From Cytophagales bacterium (GTDB taxonomy: Bacteria > Bacteroidota > Bacteroidia > Cytophagales > Cyclobacteriaceae), in assembly GCA_003541895.1 (NCBI GenBank), contig DPLR01000512.1, forward strand, positions 1-7,320: a stretch of 7,320 nt of DNA, written 5' to 3'. Made by a program: the position numbers and the translations under genes. How positions within the stretch are numbered: position 1 is the first letter of the stretch; each line of letters begins with the position of its first letter. Positions 1 to 5,840 of the stretch are shown here, piece by piece. Below the pieces are notes generated by a model. That model made no database searches and was not told where the DNA came from. It saw nothing but the letters and a program-made list of their open reading frames with translations.

Positions 1-309
1 ATTATGTTTAACCTTATTTCTAATGCCAGCAAGTATTCAGATGTAAACAGGAACATTCAACTGAGCATAGGCCGCAAAGACAATTTTATTTCGTTTAGTG
101 TGAAAGACGAAGGCATTGGCATTCCGTTGGAGGATCAAAAACATTTATTCGATCGTTTCTTTAGGGCAACGAATGCAACCAACATACAAGGCACAGGTTT
201 GGGCTTGAATATTGTGATGCGCTATACCGAATTACTGCAAGGTGATATTGCTTTTGAAAGTGAATATGAAAAAGGAAGTACGTTTACTATTAACATTCCA
301 TTAAATTAA
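1..309 (+). CDS. Sensor histidine kinase, C-terminal ATP-binding domain (5' end outside window)
   Basis: The reading frame is open from the first base, so this is the last 102 codons of a longer gene; the ATG at 4 lies inside the N box and is not a plausible start. The visible part is the HATPase_c fold of a two-component histidine kinase, which binds ATP and phosphorylates its own histidine before passing the phosphate to a response regulator. The N box (NLISNASKYS, about residues 4-13), the G1 box (DEGIGIP, 36-42), the F box (FDRFF, 50-54) and the G2 box (GTGLGLN, 64-70) are all intact, so the domain should be active. The dimerisation/phosphoacceptor region and sensor domains are upstream of the window, so the signal is unknown. 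The stop lies 5 bases before the response-regulator start, indicating one operon and a cognate pair. Confidence 0.93.
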   Translation: MMFNLISNASKYSDVNRNIQLSIGRKDNFISFSVKDEGIGIPLEDQKHLFDRFFRATNATNIQGTGLGLNIVMRYTELLQGDIAFESEYEKGSTFTINIPLN

Positions 310-314
310 TTTTT

Positions 315-1376
315 ATGAAAAAGATATTGCTCATTGAAGATAACCCAGAAGTTCGCGAGAACACCGGTGAAATACTTGAACTGGCAGGCTATGAAGTGAA
401 GTCGGCCCCCAATGGAAAAATTGGCGTGGAGCTGGTTCAAAAAGAAAATCCGGATTTAATTATTTGCGACATTATGATGCCCGACCTGGATGGTTATGGT
501 GTGTTGCATATACTTAGCAAACGACCGGAAACAGCCGCCATCCCTTTTATTTTCCTTACAGCTAAAACTGAAAAATCAGATGTGCGCAAAGGAATGAACT
601 TGGGTGCTGACGATTATCTTACCAAGCCTTTTGATGATACTGATTTGCTGCGCGCTATAGAAACACGTTTGCAAAAGGCATCGATGCAGCAAAAGCACTA
701 CGACAGCACGCCCGAAGGCTTAGATGAATTCATTAAAGATGCACAACAAGTGCTCGACATGAAGCATCTGTGCAAAGACAAGAAGACAAAAATAGTTAAG
801 AAGAAATCAGAAATTTTTGCTGAAGGCGATACACCGCTTAATATTTATTTCATCAAGTCGGGCAGCGTAAAAGTGTACAAGTCTCATCCGGATGGAAAAG
901 AGTTGATCACGAATATCTATAATGCCAATGACTTTTTTGGCTTTGAGCCGATCTTAGAAAATACAGTGTATCAAGAATCTGCAGTAGCCATGCAAGACTC
1001 AGAACTGATCTCCATACCAAAATATGATTTCGTGATGTTGCTGCAAAGCCATCCCGATGTATCGAAAGGTTTTGTGTCTATGCTCTGCAAGAAAGTGGCC
1101 GAGAAAGAAAAGCAATTGCTCAACCTGGCGTATAACTCCGTTCGTCAACGTACTGCTGAAGCGTTATTGAAAGTGCGCGAACTGAAAGATGCCAAAGAAA
1201 ATATTCAGATCTCGCGCGATGACTTGGCAAAGATTGTAGGTACGGCTTCCGAATCTGTTATCCGTGTGTTATCCGATTTTAAAGACGAACGCTTAATTGA
1301 AATTGAAAGCGGAAAGATCAGAATAATTTCACCCGAGCGCTTAGAGAAAGTGGTGCGGTGGAACGTGGCAAGGTGA
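315..1376 (+). CDS. Response regulator with REC, cyclic-nucleotide-binding-like and Crp/Fnr HTH domains
   Basis: This is a 353-residue three-domain transcription factor. Residues 1-120 form a receiver domain with the acidic pocket E8/D9, phospho-acceptor D52 (in ICDIMMPDLDG), T82 and K104 (TKPF). Residues about 155-250 form a cNMP-binding-like beta barrel (FAEGD, then IYFIKSGSVKVY). Residues about 268-340 are a Crp/Fnr winged helix-turn-helix, with a recognition helix ASESVIRVL in which E313 and R317 match the DNA-contacting Glu and Arg of CRP. The only cysteines are C51, C153 and C258, and there is no N-terminal Cys cluster, so it should not carry an Fnr-type iron-sulfur cluster. The expected mechanism is phosphorylation by the kinase encoded 5 bases upstream, possibly with a second small-molecule input. 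Its regulon is unknown; convergence with a cbb3 oxidase operon suggests respiratory control but does not prove it. Confidence 0.93.
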   Translation: MKKILLIEDNPEVRENTGEILELAGYEVKSAPNGKIGVELVQKENPDLIICDIMMPDLDGYGVLHILSKRPETAAIPFIFLTAKTEKSDVRKGMNLGADDYLTKPFDDTDLLRAIETRLQKASMQQKHYDSTPEGLDEFIKDAQQVLDMKHLCKDKKTKIVKKKSEIFAEGDTPLNIYFIKSGSVKVYKSHPDGKELITNIYNANDFFGFEPILENTVYQESAVAMQDSELISIPKYDFVMLLQSHPDVSKGFVSMLCKKVAEKEKQLLNLAYNSVRQRTAEALLKVRELKDAKENIQISRDDLAKIVGTASESVIRVLSDFKDERLIEIESGKIRIISPERLEKVVRWNVAR

Positions 1377-1391
1377 GGCCCATAGAGTAAT

Positions 1392-1625
1392 TCATAATAT
1401 TGGTTCCATCAATTTGCCATCATACCGATAAACATCATCCCCGTTACTGGCAAACCAATAGTTGCCCGATTGGTCTTGCAAAATGTAGTCAATATCTTTT
1501 CCAATGTTTGTAACGCGCTCTCCAATAATTGGTGCTGCTAATTCTGTTTTTGCTTCCGATGATTTTTGGTTTTGACCTTTACATGAAAAGTAAGCAATCA
1601 AAATACAAGCAAGAATAATTTTCAT
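1392..1625 (-). CDS. Short lipoprotein with one two-component-regulator-type propeller repeat, apparently 3'-truncated
   Basis: The start at 1625 gives about 77 residues opening MKIILACILIAYFSC, a short lipoprotein signal peptide with a lipobox cysteine at residue 15; an in-frame ATG two codons upstream (1631) is an alternative. A still longer frame reaches 1691 but would translate the adjacent repeat and spoil the signal peptide. After a linker, the segment GKDIDYILQDQSGNYWFASNGDDVYRYDGK resembles a repeat of the Reg_prop beta-propeller family, which in Bacteroidota lipoproteins and hybrid sensors is normally followed by many more blades. Here the protein stops six residues later, 15 bases from the end of the convergent regulator gene. 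It is best read as a truncated remnant, although expression of a short lipoprotein cannot be excluded. A half-repeat related to the island's other repeats begins 17 bases upstream of this start. Confidence 0.6.
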   Translation of the reverse strand: MKIILACILIAYFSCKGQNQKSSEAKTELAAPIIGERVTNIGKDIDYILQDQSGNYWFASNGDDVYRYDGKLMEPIL

Positions 1626-1642
1626 TGTCATTTTATAAAGGG

Positions 1643-1690
1643 CCGCGAGACACCGGTGCTGATATAAACACCTTGTTGTGTGGCGTTGCA
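1643..1690. repeat. Half-copy of the island repeat (site A)
   Basis: Positions 1643-1672 match 2477-2504 at 25 of 28 aligned bases with one 2-base gap, in the same orientation. The shared words are GAGACACC, GTGCTGA and TAAACAC. Both copies continue into a GTTG box and end in GCGTTGCA directly beside the stop codon of a minus-strand gene. Only one arm is present; the partner arm and inner hairpin seen at 2371-2526 are missing, and the truncated lipoprotein gene begins instead. The segment 1675-1689 also pairs with 2371-2385 across the intervening gene. Confidence 0.85.
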
Positions 1691-1693
1691 TAG

Positions 1694-2359
1694 TTATCCT
1701 TGGTCTTCATTGTTGTGTATAGAAGGGTCACTTATTTCAATTACCCAATCCTTATTTTTTTGATATTTAACCACTCGAATGAATTGAATGAATTTTTGAC
1801 TCAGGTCTTCATTTTTAAAATGAATAAAGAACCATATCCAACTCATATTTTTTATTGCTTCCTCGAGCCTGTCTGGTAACTCTATCTCAATTGATTTCGT
1901 ATTGCCAGTTTTTTTTGGTTGATATTTTGGGTCTGTTGTAAATTCGATTCTCGGAGTCACGTTAGGAGCGAGTTCTTTAGCTTGGTAACTTTTTATTTTA
2001 CCATAAACTTGATGAGATAAAAAATCGATAGTTAAGTCAATTGCTGGTCCTTTTCCGATGTTTTTTAATTCCCACGTTGACTCCATAAATCCCTCCGGGT
2101 TAGGAAATTCACTAGAGAGACGAATAGAAATTTTAGGTTGTATTAGAATCTGGAATTGTTTGTTTGATAATTTTAATGATTCTTTGAAAAGTGAATTCGC
2201 ATTTTCTGCAAGTGCATTGGCGGTGTTTGCAATTTGATTAGCTTTTCTTGAAAGAACTATAGCATCATTTGCTTTTTCCCGTGTGATAAGCCAAGCGACA
2301 AATGCACCAAGGCTTGTCAGGAGAGAAAAGAATAAAGTAAGAGTCTCAAAAGTTGTCAT
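1694..2359 (-). CDS. Hypothetical membrane-anchored protein
   Basis: No family is recognised. The protein has 221 residues and starts at the ATG at 2359 (MTTFETLTLFF); a GTG at 2380 is in frame but lies inside the flanking repeat, so it was not chosen. Residues about 6-26 form a single hydrophobic segment (LTLFFSLLTSLGAFVAWLI) followed by a basic residue, which fits an N-terminal membrane anchor. Residues about 28-70 are rich in Ala, Asn, Lys and Ser (SRKANQIANTANALAENANSLFKESLKL) and likely form a long helix or coiled coil. The remainder (about 75-210) is mixed beta/alpha with the motif ELKNIGKGPAIDLTIDF, reminiscent of a beta-sandwich domain seen in many uncharacterised membrane proteins. 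The leader is A/T-rich with no Shine-Dalgarno. The gene is bracketed by its own inverted repeat and is probably island cargo. Confidence 0.75.
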   Translation of the reverse strand: MTTFETLTLFFSLLTSLGAFVAWLITREKANDAIVLSRKANQIANTANALAENANSLFKESLKLSNKQFQILIQPKISIRLSSEFPNPEGFMESTWELKNIGKGPAIDLTIDFLSHQVYGKIKSYQAKELAPNVTPRIEFTTDPKYQPKKTGNTKSIEIELPDRLEEAIKNMSWIWFFIHFKNEDLSQKFIQFIRVVKYQKNKDWVIEISDPSIHNNEDQG

Positions 2360-2370
2360 AATATTTATTT

Positions 2371-2526
2371 GCAATGACACACAACGCCCAGGTGTTTATG
2401 GCGGCACTGGCAACGCAAGTTAAACGAAATGACTTGCGTTGGAAACTCAGGACGTAAAATTAAAAAGACGTTTTGTCCGTGAGACACCAGTGCTGATAAA
2501 CACTATGTTGGCTGCAGTGCGTTGCA
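2371..2526. repeat. Compound imperfect inverted repeat, attC-like (site B/C)
   Basis: The outer arms 2371-2410 and 2487-2526 are imperfect reverse complements. Both carry GCAA..., an AAC/GTT box, an ATAAACAC-type word and CCAGTGC. Between them are a perfect hairpin at 2411-2441 and an A-rich stretch with ACGT words at 2452-2472. The element fills the whole gap between two minus-strand genes. Its size, folded symmetry and placement directly after a gene's stop codon resemble large integron attC sites. The 7-base boxes (GTTGGCT, GTTGTGT) each differ from GTTRRRY at one position. The inverted repeat itself is certain; the attC reading is a hypothesis. Confidence 0.82.
2411..2441. repeat. Perfect 10-bp hairpin at the core of the compound repeat
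   Basis: The arms CAACGCAAGT (2411-2420) and ACTTGCGTTG (2432-2441) are exact reverse complements. One G.T and one A-T pair can extend the stem and leave a short A-rich loop. There is no following T-run on either strand, so an intrinsic terminator is unlikely; it reads better as the tip of the larger folded element. Confidence 0.85.
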
Positions 2527-2527
2527 G

Positions 2528-3082
2528 TCACTCAATGGTAGCCTTGTCCTTAATCGCTGCCCAACTAATCTTATACCTAACTAAAATACTTGAACAATGC
2601 GCCAGAATTAATGGGCTAACAATGTCCTTTCTAGAAAATCCAGTCACATAGAAATTTTCAATATTCTGTCCCAAAGCACGTTTAAGAAACGTTTCCGCGA
2701 ATTGTTCCAGAAGTCTTCTTTTTAAAACTTCTGATTTTGTTTTTTGCATTTCATCAATGATGTCCATGTACCCAAACAATTTGTCCGCTGTTTGTTTGTC
2801 GGTTGGATCATTAACTTTTAAATATTTGGAAAATAACAATTTGAATATCTCGTCTGCAATTTCCCGCGAGAATAAAAACCATAGTTTATGACAGTCTATT
2901 GCGAGACGTGCTAAGAAAAATTCCAGGCCCATAACCTCTGGGGTTTCTGCGCGAAACTTTGTCCCATAAGACTCACTCATTTGATCAATGAGTTCCTGTA
3001 AGTCCTTTTTTGATTCCTCGAATTTAAATTGAAAGTATTCGTCAACAGCTTCCTCTACTTTCATTATTCTTTTTTGTCCCAT
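2528..3082 (-). CDS. Hypothetical, mostly alpha-helical soluble protein
   Basis: No family is recognised. The frame encodes 184 residues (MGQKRIMKVEEAV...); the ATG at 3064 (MKVEEAV) is an equally possible start. There is no signal peptide or strong transmembrane helix. The composition is dominated by Leu, Lys, Glu, Phe and Ala in heptad-like stretches (FEESKKDLQELIDQMSE; EIADEIFKLLFSKYLKV; SEVLKRRLLEQFAETFLKRAL), which suggests an all-helical cytoplasmic protein. The C-terminal sequence ILAHCSSILVRYKIS holds one of its two cysteines, the other being in AIDCHKLWF. The TGA stop is immediately followed by the compound repeat, and the start is preceded by the matching inverted-repeat arm, so the gene sits inside a cassette-like unit with its 3' end at the large repeat. 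By eye it is more AT-rich than the oxidase genes to its right. Function is unknown. Confidence 0.72.
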   Translation of the reverse strand: MGQKRIMKVEEAVDEYFQFKFEESKKDLQELIDQMSESYGTKFRAETPEVMGLEFFLARLAIDCHKLWFLFSREIADEIFKLLFSKYLKVNDPTDKQTADKLFGYMDIIDEMQKTKSEVLKRRLLEQFAETFLKRALGQNIENFYVTGFSRKDIVSPLILAHCSSILVRYKISWAAIKDKATIE

Positions 3083-3094
3083 AACTTATTCAAA

Positions 3095-3130
3095 GCATTG
3101 CAGCCAACGGTCGAACATGTATAATGCATA
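3095..3130. repeat. Repeat arm upstream of the 2528-3082 gene (site E)
   Basis: GCATTGCAGCCAAC at 3095-3108 is the reverse complement of 2507-2520 with one mismatch in 14, so the two arms bracket the gene at 2528-3082. Beyond the AAC box the sequence diverges from the other sites and ends in AATGC (3123-3127), complementary to the initial GCATT. The full second arm seen at 2371-2526 is not present. This marks the right edge of the island, between it and the end of the oxidase operon. Confidence 0.7.
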
Positions 3131-3193
3131 TATTCTCATTAGGTAAATCAAGTTAGAACTTTTTCTTCTTAAAGGAAAAGGGAAACAAATTAT

Positions 3194-3883
3194 TCAATTT
3201 CTACAAACCACAATGTCCATCATACCTTCGGTGAGTGAGTGGGCGTGGGGGAGGTGAACCAACAACACGCGGCCAATGAGCAACGTGCCAGAAAGGATGA
3301 AGAGAATAACCGTGAGTTGCTGTACGCTTAAATTTATTTTTAGCGCTCCCTTCAACAGCAAACTTGAAAGGCCGATCATGGCAGGAAGTGTACCCACACC
3401 AAACAGCAACATAAAATAAATTCCGTCAACTGGCGTGTTGAAGGTAATACAATACGAAAGGGCAAGGAATGTAAGTCCGCAGGGAAGGAAGCCATTGCAT
3501 GTTCCCAACAGAAAAACCGATAGTGGATTTTTCTTTTTCAAAAAATGAGCAAAAAGTTTTTTCAACACGCCACTAAATTTTGCTAGCTGGGTTGTAAAGA
3601 ATGGAATCTTTATTCTTGAAATTCCGCCAACACCCACCATCAACAACACCACACCGATTAGCAGCGATAAAAGGTTTTGATATTGAATCAGCGGAAAAGT
3701 ATAGCCTACCAGAGAAACAATCGCGCCAAGCAACGCGTAGGTTCCAATCCTTCCGACATTGTAAATAAAGCGGTTCAGTAAATTAGATGAGGTCAGGTTT
3801 GAAACAGCCATCGCCAGCGGACTGCACATGCCTACGCAGTGCCAGCTTCCTGCAAAGCCGATGATGAGCGCTGTTACAAACAT
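3194..3883 (-). CDS. TauE/SafE (UreH-like/DsbD_2) family membrane protein of the cbb3 assembly operon
   Basis: The chosen start (ATG at 3881-3883, MFVTALIIGF) overlaps the ccoH TAA as TAATG and gives 229 residues; a longer frame to 3934 would add a charged, unlikely N-terminus inside ccoH. The protein has about six membrane segments. Two cysteine motifs lie in or beside helices: SWHCVGMCSPLA (H15, C16, C20) near the N-terminus and GTCNGFLPCGLTF (C129, P134, C135) in the middle, the paired arrangement typical of this family. The C-terminal tail has HLPHAH. Family members found beside cbb3 genes are thought to act in transport of metal, probably copper, or thiol equivalents for oxidase maturation; the exact substrate is inferred. 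It is the last gene of the operon, 111 bases from the island gene downstream. Confidence 0.88.
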   Translation of the reverse strand: MFVTALIIGFAGSWHCVGMCSPLAMAVSNLTSSNLLNRFIYNVGRIGTYALLGAIVSLVGYTFPLIQYQNLLSLLIGVVLLMVGVGGISRIKIPFFTTQLAKFSGVLKKLFAHFLKKKNPLSVFLLGTCNGFLPCGLTFLALSYCITFNTPVDGIYFMLLFGVGTLPAMIGLSSLLLKGALKINLSVQQLTVILFILSGTLLIGRVLLVHLPHAHSLTEGMMDIVVCRN

Positions 3884-4305
3884 TAGATTGAAATATCTTT
3901 TTCTAAGTAATAATCTTTGCCGTTCATACTCCACATCAGTTTTACTCGGTACGCACCGCTGTGCACCGAGCCGATGTCAAAATGCTGTGATGGGTTGGGT
4001 TGTAATTCAAATGATTTATCATACTGCGCATTGGAGGGGCAGAATAAATTCAGCTGGCCACTTTCAATAGTGAAATCATTTTTAAAATTGATTTGCAGTT
4101 GATGATCGGCAATTTCAATGGCCGGTTTTTCTTTCAGCGCCAACGTGTTTTGCATCCGCTGAATTTGCTTTTGGTAAGCTAGCTCTTCTTTATAATATTC
4201 TTTTGAAACCAAACTGATGTCTTCGCGGAAGCATAATCCAACCAACGTAAAGATGAACAAGCCAAAGAGCACAAACGATAAGATGATCCATTTTCCCCAG
4301 TTCAT
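3883..4305 (-). CDS. ccoH: FixH/CcoH family cbb3 oxidase assembly protein
   Basis: The protein has 140 residues. It opens MNWGKWIILSFVLFGLFIFTLVGL with one transmembrane helix at about 6-25, followed by the family signature LVSKEYYKEELAYQKQIQR (about 32-50). The rest is a beta-rich periplasmic domain (about 60-140) of the FixH type. CcoH proteins are small single-span factors needed for stable assembly of the cbb3 oxidase and associate with the complex during its biogenesis. The start codon lies 48 bases downstream of the ccoG stop, with nothing visible in between apart from an AT-rich leader. The stop overlaps the start of the TauE/SafE gene by one base, so the two are probably translationally coupled. 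Confidence 0.92.
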   Translation of the reverse strand: MNWGKWIILSFVLFGLFIFTLVGLCFREDISLVSKEYYKEELAYQKQIQRMQNTLALKEKPAIEIADHQLQINFKNDFTIESGQLNLFCPSNAQYDKSFELQPNPSQHFDIGSVHSGAYRVKLMWSMNGKDYYLEKDISI

Positions 4306-4353
4306 ATTCGTTGATGTTTAATTTGTTATCGCTATTGATTTCTAAAATTTATT

Positions 4354-5799
4354 CTAATTTCTTTTGGCGTCTGAAGCTTGGTGCACTGGCCCGATGAATT
4401 TTGCTTTCACGGTTTCAACCAGGCTCCCATTTTCAAACACTTTTAATTTTACAACGATTCGTGCATTGGCAATTTCGCTCTCAGGGATTTTTATGAAGTA
4501 CACTCGCTTCACTAAACCTTCGGCTGGGATAATTAAATCTTTGCCATCTACATTTTTCAATTCAGCCGAAAGAGGCTCTTCAATTTTTAGCTCAAGTTTT
4601 TTGTCTTCAAACGTTTTATTGACGAACTCAAAATTATAAAGGTTGGTAACGAAACCGCCATCGCGTTGGTACAAAGTGCCGGGCACTTTTAATGCCGTAA
4701 CTTTTACATCAGAGCGAGTGACCAAGAGAAAAGTAAGCGCAGAAAGCAATGCAGTAAGCACAACGCAATATCCAATCACGCGAGCATTAAGTACTTTTTG
4801 AATTCCATCTTTTATAGAATTGTAAGAAGCTAAACGAATCAAACCCGTTGGCCTTCCCACTTTCACCATCACCTCATCGCACGCATCAATACATGCCGTA
4901 CAGTTTACACACTCAAGTTGTGTTCCATTGCGAATGTCAATTCCCGTAGGGCAAACGTGAACACATAATTTGCAATCAATACAATCTCCCGTTTTTGCTT
5001 CTTTTGTGGTCAAATTTTTTTTCAGGCGAGTACGAGGTTCACCGCGCAACCAATCGTAAGCAACTACAATCGAATTTTTTACGAGCAACACGCCTTGCAA
5101 TCGGCCATACGGGCAAACGGCAATACACGCTTGCTCTCTGAACTTAGCAAAGTTGAGATAGAAAATACCAGTGAACGCAGCTAAACCTATAAAGCCAGCC
5201 AGATGTTCTGAAGGCGATTGTGTAATAATTTTTTCCACCTCATGAACGCCAATGAGGTAAGCCATGGCGGTGTGTGCAATTAAAATAGCGATGGAAAGAA
5301 AAACGACATGCTTCAAAAATTTCTTCCTGATCTTCTCGAAATTTACTGGCATGGCATCGAGTCTGCGTTGAGCAGGAGCATCGCCTTCAATCCAATACTC
5401 TATTTTACGGAAGACCATTTCCATAAATAGAGTTTGAGGGCACATCCATCCGCACCAAATCCTACCGAACACCACCGTGAATAAAATGATGAACACAAAA
5501 AAGGTGATGAGCGTGATGGCCAACAGCACAAAATCTTGAGGCCAGAAAGGAACCCCAAAAATGACGAACCTTCTTTCAAAGAAATTCAGCAACAAGAGAG
5601 GTCTTCCACCAATGCTGATAAAAGGACCAGCAAAAAGTAAGCTCAGTAAAAATGTGGTAACGATGATTCTTAAATTGTGTAGGCGACCCGAAGGTTTTTT
5701 CGGGTACACCCACACTCGTTTTCCTTTTTCATCAACAGTAGCAATACTGTTTCGAAATTCGTCCTCGTATAGATAAAGGTCTTCTGATGTTTCGGCCAT
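4354..5799 (-). CDS. ccoG: Cytochrome c oxidase accessory protein CcoG (FixG/RdxA)
   Basis: The protein has 481 residues, full length for the family. After a cytoplasmic N-terminus (MAETSEDLYLYEDEFRNSI...) come membrane helices at about 43-62, 88-110, 165-185, 202-216 and 342-360. The conserved FGRIWCGWMCPQTLFMEM (112-128) and ACIAVCPYGRLQG (224-236) are present. A two-cluster ferredoxin region follows: C273, C276, C279, C283 and C297, C300, C303, C307, enough for two [4Fe-4S] clusters. The C-terminal 110 residues match the periplasmic Ig-like FixG_C domain. CcoG is a membrane cupric reductase, reported to supply Cu(I) for the CuB centre of cbb3 oxidase. The ATG at 5797-5799 is preceded by an A/T-rich leader with no Shine-Dalgarno, and the gene follows ccoP by 41 bases. 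Confidence 0.97.
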   Translation of the reverse strand: MAETSEDLYLYEDEFRNSIATVDEKGKRVWVYPKKPSGRLHNLRIIVTTFLLSLLFAGPFISIGGRPLLLLNFFERRFVIFGVPFWPQDFVLLAITLITFFVFIILFTVVFGRIWCGWMCPQTLFMEMVFRKIEYWIEGDAPAQRRLDAMPVNFEKIRKKFLKHVVFLSIAILIAHTAMAYLIGVHEVEKIITQSPSEHLAGFIGLAAFTGIFYLNFAKFREQACIAVCPYGRLQGVLLVKNSIVVAYDWLRGEPRTRLKKNLTTKEAKTGDCIDCKLCVHVCPTGIDIRNGTQLECVNCTACIDACDEVMVKVGRPTGLIRLASYNSIKDGIQKVLNARVIGYCVVLTALLSALTFLLVTRSDVKVTALKVPGTLYQRDGGFVTNLYNFEFVNKTFEDKKLELKIEEPLSAELKNVDGKDLIIPAEGLVKRVYFIKIPESEIANARIVVKLKVFENGSLVETVKAKFIGPVHQASDAKRN

Positions 5800-5840
5800 G
5801 ACTTCAATTTAACACATTTCTCCCCACTAATTTCTAACTT

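Noticed and set aside
2378..2380. GTG start extending the 1694-2359 gene by seven residues
   Set aside because: It lies inside the inverted-repeat arm; the ATG at 2359 gives a cleaner N-terminus just before the membrane anchor.
2439..2651. Plus-strand open frame of 70 codons across the repeat and the end of the 2528-3082 gene
   Set aside because: It is made of repeat sequence joined to the reverse strand of a better supported gene, and the protein has no domain-like character.
2975..2993. Palindrome ACTCAT...ATGAGT with TGATCA at its centre, considered as an Fnr/Crp-type operator
   Set aside because: It lies inside the coding sequence of the 2528-3082 gene and lacks the TTGAT-N4-ATCAA spacing.
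1643..3130. Insertion sequence or transposon explanation for the island
   Set aside because: No transposase frame or remnant is present, and the inverted repeats differ from gene to gene, unlike the ends of a single IS.
3159..3180. Possible terminator hairpin (CTTTTTCTT and AAGGAAAAG) after the oxidase operon
   Set aside because: The stem is A/T-rich, has an A.C mismatch in the minus-strand transcript and is not followed by a U-run.
3884..3934. Longer N-terminus for the TauE/SafE protein
   Set aside because: The extra 17 residues are charged and overlap ccoH; the ATG at 3881-3883 overlaps the ccoH stop and starts directly at the first membrane helix.
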